Assembly: GCA_023014485.1 (NCBI GenBank)
Contig: JAJOZX010000874.1
Coordinates: forward strand, 460,001 to 524,000
DNA length: 64,000 nt
Reading direction: 5' to 3'
Source: Bathynomus jamesi
Lineage: Eukaryota; Arthropoda; Malacostraca; Isopoda; Cirolanidae
Made by a program: the position numbers and the translations under genes. Below are positions 31,591-40,055 of this stretch, one piece after another. Below the pieces are notes generated by a model. It ran no database searches. It was not told where the DNA came from and saw only the letters and a program-made list of their open reading frames with translations. Position 1 is the stretch's first letter, and each line of letters starts with the position of its first letter.

Positions 31591-32966
31591 CAGGGTGGGC
31601 GGAAAGTAGCTCCCTATTTTGGATTGGTAAAAAAATACGTATATTATCCATTTATTTCAGAAGAAATAATATGAAAAGGTAGGCATACATGGTAGGTTTT
31701 CTCTAAAATTCAATGTGGGCTCCAACTCTTTCCACCAGCTTCTGGAGCCGCCCAGGAATGGCGTCCACTGACTTTAGCAGGAACTCCGGCGGGATGGAGG
31801 ACATGACTTCCCGAATTCGGTCCTCCAGTTCTTCCAATGTCCTCGGTTTGGTGCGGTAGACTTTTTCCTTTACCCACCCCCAAAGAAAGAAGTCGCACGG
31901 TGTCAAGTCGGGGCTCCTGGCTGGCCATTGATGTGGACCACGACGACCCATCCAACGCCCAGGGAAGTGGGCATCCAGCCACTCACGGACAACAAGAGCG
32001 AAGTGCGGAGGGGCGCCATCTTGCATAAATATCAGATCGTCGATGTTCTCCCATGTGCTGACAACCGGCCAGACCTCGTTTCGCAACATAGCAAGGTACC
32101 GCTCAGCATTCATGGTGTTGCGCAGAAGGAACGGGCCCACAACCTGATCTGAGGTCATACCACACCACACCGTTACACTGAACCGATTCTGCCGTTTTTC
32201 AGCGGTAACCATGGGATCCTCTCCTGCCCAGTAGTGGCAATTGTGGCGGTTGATAAAGCCTCCGACGTGGAACACCGCCTCGTCGCTCCAGAGGATGTTG
32301 CGGAAGAGATGGGGCCAGTCTTCATGCCAAGCCAGCATGATTTCCCCGAACTCCATGCGAATGTCGCAGTCCTCGTCCGAGAGAGATTGGCAGTAATGCG
32401 GCTTCCACGCACGCCAGTTCAGCTCCTTCTTCAGCACAGTTCGCACTGAGTAGCGGGAGAGTCCACTTTCCCGAGCTGCCTGGCGAGTTGACTTTCGTGG
32501 ACTCCGTGCGAACATTTCCTGAACTGCCTGCACCGTCTGCTGGGCCCTGGATGTCGAAGGGCGACCACATCTTCGAACATCTGCCACAGACCCCGTGGTC
32601 ATGAGCTTCGAGTGGCAGTTCTTGATTGTTTTCGGGTCCACTTGGGCACGTGGTCCGTGAATGGCCCGCCACCATCTTTGAACTCGAACGACAGATTGCC
32701 AAACTTCGTACCGTGCCGCCAACTGGGCACGCTCCTGCAGTGTTAAACGCTCAGCCATGTTACCCTTCAATCTGAAATGAAAAAAAAAATGAACGTTACA
32801 ATTGTACCACTTTAGAGAACACAAAGAGAACACTTTAGAGAAAAAAAGATTACCGTTACAATTGTACCACTTTAGAGAACACACCATAACAATATAACAA
32901 TACAATCACAATTTATACATAATTTATATGTAATTTAAATTAGGGAGCTACTTTCCGCCCACCCTG
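31591..32966 (-). mobile_element. Intact-looking DD41D mariner
   Basis: Inverted repeats beginning CAGGGTGGGCGGAAAGTAGC bound 1,376 bp with TA on each side. The single gene is uninterrupted. A 50-base direct repeat upstream of the gene (ACAATTGTACCACTTTAGAG units) lies in its 5' leader. This is the best candidate in the window for a mobile or recently mobile mariner. Confidence 0.95.
31703..32758 (-). CDS. Mariner transposase, DD41D group
   Basis: This 351-residue protein starts MAERLTLQER, chosen over upstream frame because translation from here matches family N-termini; the extra upstream text lies in the leader repeat. Two HTH motifs (about 10-50 and 85-112, with the GRPSTS hinge at about 65-70) bind the element ends. 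Catalytic Asp residues are in WSDE (159), MQDGAPPH (247) and SPDLTPCDFFLWG (289); the last two are 41 residues apart. The length matches the Tc1/mariner norm (340-360). There is no stop or frameshift. It cuts and joins at TA. Whether it is active cannot be told from sequence. Confidence 0.95.
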   Translation of the reverse strand: MAERLTLQERAQLAARYEVWQSVVRVQRWWRAIHGPRAQVDPKTIKNCHSKLMTTGSVADVRRCGRPSTSRAQQTVQAVQEMFARSPRKSTRQAARESGLSRYSVRTVLKKELNWRAWKPHYCQSLSDEDCDIRMEFGEIMLAWHEDWPHLFRNILWSDEAVFHVGGFINRHNCHYWAGEDPMVTAEKRQNRFSVTVWCGMTSDQVVGPFLLRNTMNAERYLAMLRNEVWPVVSTWENIDDLIFMQDGAPPHFALVVREWLDAHFPGRWMGRRGPHQWPARSPDLTPCDFFLWGWVKEKVYRTKPRTLEELEDRIREVMSSIPPEFLLKSVDAIPGRLQKLVERVGAHIEF

Positions 32967-33485
32967 TACAGAGGTAAATTTTTAATAAAGTTACAGTTTT
33001 AGTATCTCTGAACATTTAAAGAAAATTGTATAAAAAATCAAAAACATTTTTATTGTCGAAGAAAAGATAGGTTGGTCCTGATCAGATAAGTTCAGTTGAA
33101 GTTAGTTTAAGTTTAGTTAAATTAACTTAGGTAGCACCTCACTATTTAAAAACGTAACATAAAACACCCTCCAATCAAGAAATTGCGTCCGGAACACTAA
33201 TTAAACCCCTTCTCGGTTCGAATACATTAATGTTAGGTGATTTTAAATTAGTTTTTCACGTATATGGATTCAAAACATTGGTACGTCACTTATGCGGAGC
33301 TGCACACATGTACACATGTGTGTGTGTGTGTGTAAAAAATTAGGGTGCACAATTTAAGAAGCATATACTGTCATTGAAGTAAAGCTAGCCATCTAGTTTT
33401 CTTCGGTATTTGATTGTTTAGAGATTTTATGCAAGAAAGAACCATACCTGAAAATAAAATAGATAATTTCTGGGAATTACACACA
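32967..33485. other. No gene recognised
   Basis: AT-rich, with a short GT run at 33315-33333. No long frame. Confidence 0.6.
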
Positions 33486-33487
33486 TA

Positions 33488-33715
33488 TAGGGTGAACCAA
33501 ATGTAGGTGGACAGTAAATGATAACGTTTATTTTGAAAATACATATTTAATTTTTTTGTATACTATAATACAAAATAAAATTTAAATAAATTTAGTTATA
33601 ATATTTAATATAATAAAACACAAACACCATAGTTATAATGAACACCATAGTTATAATATAATATAACACAAACCGTATTCAACCTACTGTCCACCTACTT
33701 TTGGTTCACCGTGTA
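33488..33715. mobile_element. Mariner-type MITE
   Basis: GGTGAACCAAATGTAGGTGG and the inverted copy GTCCACCTACTTTTGGTTCACC bound about 226 bp beside TA. The interior is AT-rich and non-coding. Confidence 0.85.
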
Positions 33716-33998
33716 TAAGGCATTTAAGTTTCAATTTATTTAGAGTCACAGGTGTCTGTGTAAATATTTTTTAAGGAGACAAGCATTCTACAAATTACCA
33801 CTTTTTCATTTCCTTCTAACTAGACATGAACTATAAACAAAGTAATTCCGAGTCTGTAATGACTTGTTACCGAGATTTCTTCCTTTCTTTTGGCTTTTAC
33901 CTATTTTGCGCAACATCAGTAAATCTCTTACCAGTGTTGTGAAAATTACTTTTAGCCCTTTCACTCACTGATGACTTAATTGAGTAATTAAATATTTG

Positions 33999-34196
33999 AG
34001 ATCACCTGAAGATCAGGGGCACAATCCTTCTTTAGTTAGCCTTATAAGGCTAACTAACGAAAATGTCACCACTTAACCTAATCAATCGTCAAGGGCGTAC
34101 AGTTGACCTAACGATTGGTTAGGTCGTGATATTTTCGTTAGTTAGCCTTATAAGCCTAACTAAAGAAGGCTGGGGGCCCTGATCTTCAGGTGATCC
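33999..34196. mobile_element. 198-bp foldback MITE
   Basis: Arms of about 90 bp begin RGATCACCTGAAGATCAGGG and are flanked by AATATTTG (33991-33998 and 34197-34204), an 8-bp duplication. The inner part (TTAACCTAAYCAATCG, GGGCGTACA) recurs in the foldback at 39079-39266. Confidence 0.85.
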
Positions 34197-34204
34197 AATA
34201 TTTG

Positions 34205-34698
34205 GCCATGCTGTATCATGTCTACAACATTTTGACCCCAATCACACATGACTATGAAGAGTAGCCTCTTAGCTAGCATTATTGTAGCAACCATATATTT
34301 CCACGTTTCGGTCCTACGCTGCCATCAGTTGCCACCATCTTACAAGGCGGTTTGGAATGTGATTGCACTTAAATAATTTCATACCAAATGTGGAAGGAAC
34401 TTATTTAGTTTATTTATTTATTTATTTTACTTTTTCTGTAGTATACTTATGTAACAGCAGTTTCCGGTAAAATTTAAGATTTGAAACAATGAATTTTTTT
34501 AGGAAATCAAAACTCGCCCCAAAAGCCGATTTATAATAGCAAAAAAACCTGGTATTGGTTATTCCAAATGCTACGCGACATTTAGAAAGCCATGTCGGCT
34601 AAATTTAAGGGCGGGATTTTGAACTAAAAAAATTCATTGTCGTGAATCTGATATTTAGTCCAGTTTTGTTTCGTGTTGTTATTTTGTCTAGATTTCAT
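34205..34698. other. No gene recognised
   Basis: Unique-looking AT-rich sequence with a TTTA run near 34405-34425. Confidence 0.6.
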
Positions 34699-34703
34699 GG
34701 ATC

Positions 34704-35156
34704 ACTAACATATCGCTTCCCAGGAACCTCTCTTTAACATATCGCTTCCCAGGAACCTCTCTTTAACATATCGCTTCCCAGGAACCTCTCTTTAACATAT
34801 CGCTTCCCAGGAACCTCTCTTTAACATATCGCTTCCCAGGAACCTCTCTTTAACATATCGCTTCCCAGGAACCTCTCTTTAACATATCGCTTCCCAGGAA
34901 CCTCTCTTTAACATATCGCTTCCCAGGAACCTCTCTTTAACATATCGCTTCCCAGGAACCTCTCTTTAACATATCGCTTCCCGGGAACCTCTCTTTAACA
35001 TATCGCTTCCCGGGAACCTCTCTTTAACATATCGCTTCCCAGGAACCTCTCTAACATATCGCTTCCCAGGAACCTCTCTTTTAACATACTGCTTCCCAGG
35101 AATCTCTTTTTAACATATTGCTTCCCAGTGTATATCACTTACATATTGCTTCCCAA
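34704..35156. repeat. 29-bp minisatellite, about 15 units
   Basis: Unit AACATATCGCTTCCCAGGAA plus CCTCTCTTT, nearly perfect on the left and decaying on the right (loss of ATCGC to ATTGC, shorter units). The first half of the unit is the terminal inverted repeat of the host element. There are no spacers, so it is not a CRISPR array. Confidence 0.95.
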
Positions 35157-35266
35157 TATTTAGGATAAGGAGTACGATAAAAAATGTTCGCTTTAATAAA
35201 GTAAAGGCATAAAAAGTAAATCATAACATGCAAAAAACTTCACTTTTTTACGTGAAGGTCAAAATA

Positions 35267-36677
35267 TGAGAATAAAAACCCACTCTAATAGACAGAGTTT
35301 ATTTCCACGACAGTTTCGACGCCCACTGGCATCCTCCTCGGGTGGATACAGAAACACAAATGAAACAAAACAAGAGGGAAAAACAGTTCAGGGATCGACC
35401 GTTAAGAAATTCGCACCTAGGTTGGACTCCATTCTCTCGAGACAGGAGGGGCATTTTCATTAAGTACATTCGCACAAATTTTTAAAACTATCTTCCTGTT
35501 CTAAACATACAGATTCTATTATTTTTACATAATTATTACATTTATAATTAAATTTATTACATTTAATATTGCATAATTATTAATTACAGAAATTATAAAT
35601 TTATTATTACATTGGTTATTACATTGTTGTTTATTATACAGAAATTATAAACCGAAAAACGAATGAAAAAAGGCGATTAGGAAATAATCCAGAGACCATT
35701 GAGAAATTCGCACCTAGGTTAGATATCGTTCTCCCGAAACCAGAAGGGCATTTTATTACAGGGTCAGCTTATAACTACATTTCCACAAATTAAAAATATC
35801 TTCTTGTTCTATACATACAGATCCTAATGTTTTGACATAATTACTGCATATATTTATTTCCACATTAATTACTTCCATTATTACATTTACTAAAAGCGAG
35901 TAAGGAAACATTCCAATCCAGAGCCATTTAAGAAATTCACACTTAGGTTCGAACACGTTCCCACGACTCCGTAAGGGATTTATTGACCAAGAATCTCATT
36001 AAAGGGTCTAACTTATAAGTACCTTCGCACAAATTAAAATTATCTACTTTTTCTATACACACAGATTCTATTATTTTTCTTTTGACATAATTATTACATT
36101 TATAAAGTACCTTACTTGATTCCCAATCTATAGCATGATTATTTTGGCTAGCGTGATAAAAAATGGCATTATTAGTATTACAACTTCTGAAGGCATATTT
36201 GTGTTCTTTGATACGGGTTTCAATATTTCTTCCAGTTTCTCCCACGTATACTAAATCACAACTTTTACAGGGAATGCTGTAGACACAGGCTTGTTCCTCT
36301 TTTGCAACGTTATTCCTAACCAATTTACTTTTCACGGTAGACGAATATTTGAACGCCAAAGCAAACTTAAATTCTTTCGTCAACGGTTTTACTCTTTCTA
36401 AGCCGGCAATGTAAGGCAAACTCACATATTGTTTTTGGTTAACTGAAGGTTCCCGAGGGGCATAAAAAGATTTTCTGGCTTTAAAATACGCCTTTCTGAT
36501 AAACCACTCAGGATATTTTAAATCCTTAAAAATGTTCCAAATCTTTGAATTTTCCGGATCCAGCAAATGTGGGCTACAAATCCTGAGTGCTCTTAGAAAC
36601 ATGGAAGAAATAATTGAGCTTTTAACCCCTTCATCATGATATGAAAAATAATGAATGTACGAATTACAATGAGTAGG
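35267..36677 (-). repeat. Palindrome left arm, 1,411 bp
   Basis: Every landmark compared pairs with the right arm at a constant coordinate sum of 74,206, so the arms have no net indels; the encoded peptides are identical. The two arms therefore arose together very recently or are kept the same by gene conversion. Confidence 0.9.
35308..35341 (-). ncRNA. Hammerhead-like ribozyme candidate, left arm
   Basis: Mirror copy of the motif at 38865-38898, in the part corresponding to the Penelope terminal repeat. See that entry for the structure. Confidence 0.4.
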
Positions 36678-37528
36678 TTTTCTATAGACCGTGAAATTGG
36701 GCTTTCCGCTTTCGTTAATGACCAAAACATCTAGAAAAGGTAATTGTTTGTCGTTCTCCCATTCATATTTAAATTTAATAGAGGGAACAAGATTATTTAA
36801 TGACTGAAAGAAAGTGTCAAAGTTGTTCCAGTGGTCAGGCCAAAATGAGAAAATATCATCTACATAACGAAACCAAATTAGATTCCTGGGACATATTGTT
36901 TGCAACAATTCCGACTCATAATACTCCATATATAATGTACTCAGTATTGGGGATAAAGGGGACCCCATTCCCATACCAAAACGTTGCAAATAAAATTCTT
37001 CACCGAAGGAGAAGGCATTATTGGTGACACAGAGTTTTATCAGTTCTAAAAATACAGATGTGGGCATGCCTAGTTCTACGTTACATGTTGGCAATTTTCT
37101 ATCTAAAAAACTAAGTACATCATCAATGGGAACTTTCGTAAACAAGGACTCAACATCAAAACTTATCATTCTTCCCCGTTTTAAATCTAAGGACATAACT
37201 TTGTTAATAAAGTCACAGGAATTAGTGATGTGCGAGCCTGAAAATTTACCAACTAATGGGGATAATTTATCTGCAAGAAATTTAGATAACCTGTAACTAA
37301 AGGAACCCCTGTGTGAAATAATGGGACGGAGTGGTATATTAATCTTATGGGTTTTGGGTAGGCCGTAAATGTGGGGGAGTTTGGGGTTAATCTGTAGAAA
37401 TCTTTTAGGATCAATCGCCGGGACATCTTTTAATAAGTTCCTGATGGTTTTGTTGAATTCGGCAGAAAGACGCTTTAGGGGGGACGATCTCACTTTGGTG
37501 TAGGTGAATTCATCACTAAGTAACGCTA
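35943..37528 (-). CDS. Penelope RT with GIY-YIG endonuclease, 5'-truncated
   Basis: The frame stays open to the palindrome junction, so the N-terminus is missing; the first Met gives 516 residues. In order from that Met: HIYGLPKTHK (41-50), RT motif A SFDVESLFTKVP (111-122), motif B MGSPLSPIL (176-184), motif C YVDD (210-213), LPFLDVLV (251-258), then a Cys-containing linker CVYSIPCKSC and the GIY-YIG nuclease VYVGETGRN...R-I-K-E-H (about 415-431). RT copies the RNA from a nick made by the endonuclease. The catalytic parts are intact without stops; only the 5' end is lost. The duplicate plus-strand arm holds the last 219 codons. Confidence 0.92.
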
Positions 37529-37570
37529 CCTACTCATTGTAATTCGTACATTCATTATTTTTCATATTAT

Positions 37571-38263
37571 GATGAAGGGGTTAAAAGCTCAATTATTTCT
37601 TCCATGTTTCTAAGAGCACTCAGGATTTGTAGCCCACATTTGCTGGATCCGGAAAATTCAAAGATTTGGAACATTTTTAAGGATTTAAAATATCCTGAGT
37701 GGTTTATCAGAAAGGCGTATTTTAAAGCCAGAAAATCTTTTTATGCCCCTCGGGAACCTTCAGTTAACCAAAAACAATATGTGAGTTTGCCTTACATTGC
37801 CGGCTTAGAAAGAGTAAAACCGTTGACGAAAGAATTTAAGTTTGCTTTGGCGTTCAAATATTCGTCTACCGTGAAAAGTAAATTGGTTAGGAATAACGTT
37901 GCAAAAGAGGAACAAGCCTGTGTCTACAGCATTCCCTGTAAAAGTTGTGATTTAGTATACGTGGGAGAAACTGGAAGAAATATTGAAACCCGTATCAAAG
38001 AACACAAATATGCCTTCAGAAGTTGTAATACTAATAATGCCATTTTTTATCACGCTAGCCAAAATAATCATGCTATAGATTGGGAATCAAGTAAGGTACT
38101 TTATAAATGTAATAATTATGTCAAAAGAAAAATAATAGAATCTGTGTGTATAGAAAAAGTAGATAATTTTAATTTGTGCGAAGGTACTTATAAGTTAGAC
38201 CCTTTAATGAGATTCTTGGTCAATAAATCCCTTACGGAGTCGTGGGAACGTGTTCGAACCTAA
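37571..38263 (+). pseudogene. Penelope C-terminal fragment with GIY-YIG
   Basis: It repeats the C-terminal part of the truncated RT gene, including the GIY-YIG domain, with no visible change. It has no RT palm and no proper start. If translated it would give a free nuclease domain. Confidence 0.8.
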
Positions 38264-38864
38264 GTGTGAATTTCTTAAATGGCTCTGGATTGGAATGTTT
38301 CCTTACTCGCTTTTAGTAAATGTAATAATGGAAGTAATTAATGTGGAAATAAATATATGCAGTAATTATGTCAAAACATTAGGATCTGTATGTATAGAAC
38401 AAGAAGATATTTTTAATTTGTGGAAATGTAGTTATAAGCTGACCCTGTAATAAAATGCCCTTCTGGTTTCGGGAGAACGATATCTAACCTAGGTGCGAAT
38501 TTCTCAATGGTCTCTGGATTATTTCCTAATCGCCTTTTTTCATTCGTTTTTCGGTTTATAATTTCTGTATAATAAACAACAATGTAATAACCAATGTAAT
38601 AATAAATTTATAATTTCTGTAATTAATAATTATGCAATATTAAATGTAATAAATTTAATTATAAATGTAATAATTATGTAAAAATAATAGAATCTGTATG
38701 TTTAGAACAGGAAGATAGTTTTAAAAATTTGTGCGAATGTACTTAATGAAAATGCCCCTCCTGTCTCGAGAGAATGGAATCCAACCTAGGTGCGAATTTC
38801 TTAACGGTCGATCCCTGAACTGTTTTTCCCTCTTGTTTTGTTTCATTTGTGTTTCTGTATCCAC

Positions 38865-38898
38865 CCGAGGAGGATGCCAGTGGGCGTCGAAACTGTCG
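38865..38898 (+). ncRNA. Hammerhead-like ribozyme candidate
   Basis: CCGAGGA (hammerhead core CUGANGA with U4 changed to C), then GATGCC-AGTG-GGCGTC, a 6-bp stem II with tetraloop, then GAAAC and TGTC with the cleavage-site GUC. Helix III would be only 1-2 bp, as described for Penelope hammerheads, which work as dimers. It lies in the 3' repeat part of the element. The core substitution makes activity doubtful. Confidence 0.45.
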
Positions 38899-39078
38899 TG
38901 GAAATAAACTCTGTCTATTAGAGTGGGTTTTTATTCTCAAATCATAACATGTTAAAATATTAGATTGAAAGTAAATTTATTAGAATTGTTGTGCTATATG
39001 GTCACACAAAGTAAAAATGTATTTTAAGCAACTTTAGAATAAGACATAAATGTAAAAATTAACCAACTGGTTAGGTTA

Positions 39079-39266
39079 ATTGAATGCCCGGTTAGGTCAA
39101 CTGAGTGCCCGGTTAGGTTAATTGTACGCCCTTGACGATTGGTTAGGTTAAGCCGTGAAATTTTCGTTAGTTTTAACGAAAATATCGCGACTTAACCTAA
39201 CCAATCGTCAAGGGCGTACAATTAACCTAATCGGGCATTCAATTAACCTAACCGGGTATTCAATAA
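39079..39266. repeat. Foldback with GTTAGGTTAA motifs
   Basis: Arms of about 90 bp around TTTTCGTTAGTTTTAACGAAAA. Each arm has several GGTTAGGTTAA units and the segment TTGTACGCCCTTGACGATTG shared with the MITE at 33999-34196. Confidence 0.85.
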
Positions 39267-39577
39267 TTTTCAAATCGTCCACAACGCGTTGTGGTCATAT
39301 CCGAATCGTCCACAACTTTATAACCGACTTGAATAGTATAACACCAAGAAAGAACTTCATAACCGACTTATATAGTATAATACCAAGAAAGAAGTGAGGA
39401 AGTTTATAACTTTGTTAACATCTATAACTTTGTTTACGGTCGGTAGGTTATCTCCTAGATTACCAACCTCTTTCTAACCAACCAACCTTTCTCTTTTTAA
39501 CATATTGCTTCCCAGGAGGGATCACTTTAACATATTGTTTCCCGAATGCTTTGGGAAGCAATATGTTAAAGTGATCC

Positions 39578-40055
39578 GACTTCATTTGCGTCACTGATGA
39601 TTTTCCATAGCTGGTCCAAATACAGATATTTTTTTTGTGTTGATATGAAAAAACATCTTCAATTATTTTTGTAAACTATCCATTGATATGAATCAGTGGT
39701 AAACATAGTTTTATCGCTACCCTATTTTATTCGTAAGTGAAAGGGTTAAAAGTATTTAAATTGCAACACTAATTGCTTAATGCTTCTGAAATAATTCAAT
39801 TACAGTTTCTTCTCTATAGAATAATTCAATTACCTTCCCATAACTTATTTAAAAGCTTGAAACTAAAGGTGAAATAATTTGGCGTGGCAAGATGGAAGCA
39901 GTACCCATTTCCTTGAATAAAGACATACAGTATATATATTACATACAACGATCTATATGAGGAAAATTATCTGTTAACTGTTACCATTTGTATCCCAGTT
40001 AATGAACTGAAATATGTAGTGAGCTACGATTTCTTTTATATCAGCAGGAAAAGGC
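39578..40055. other. No gene recognised
   Basis: AT-rich. A 37-bp stretch at 39734-39770 (AAGTGAAAGGGTTAAAAGTA core) is an imperfect inverted match to 33933-33970. Confidence 0.5.

Larger units (their letters stand above)
35231..38938. mobile_element. Penelope-like element, inverted double copy
   Basis: One 5'-truncated copy reads on the minus strand (37528 to about 35267); a shorter 3' part reads on the plus strand (37529-38939). AAATCATAACATG at 35218-35230 and 38939-38951 is a 13-bp target duplication. Two inverted partial copies within one insertion are characteristic of Penelope-like elements and suggest a single insertion with template switching. Confidence 0.85.
37529..38939 (+). repeat. 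Palindrome right arm, 1,411 bp
   Basis: Inverted copy of 35267-36677, separated from it by an 851-bp unique spacer that holds the RT core. Confidence 0.9.
34699..39577. mobile_element. 4.9-kb TIR element carrying a minisatellite and a Penelope
   Basis: GGATCACTAACATATCGCTTCCC at the left and GGGAAGCAATATGTTAAAGTGATCC at the right are inverted repeats. GATTTCAT and GACTTCAT (7 of 8 identical) flank them. Near the right end a second inverted copy of the same sequence occurs (about 39513-39577). No transposase is present. Contents: TIR-derived minisatellite, Penelope-like insertion, small foldback. Confidence 0.65.

Noticed and set aside
31710..32702. Alternative frames inside the intact mariner
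   Set aside because: Overlap a transposase with all catalytic motifs; no independent support.
34704..35156. Regular repeat array that could suggest CRISPR
   Set aside because: Units are head-to-tail without unique spacers, in eukaryotic DNA; it is a minisatellite.
39079..39266. TTAGGTTAA words as telomeric TTAGG repeats
   Set aside because: They occur as spaced units in a foldback, without a TTAGG tandem array.
33933..39770. Inverted match of about 37 bp (33933-33970 and 39734-39770)
   Set aside because: Similarity is imperfect and no target duplication flanks it; I did not call an outer element.
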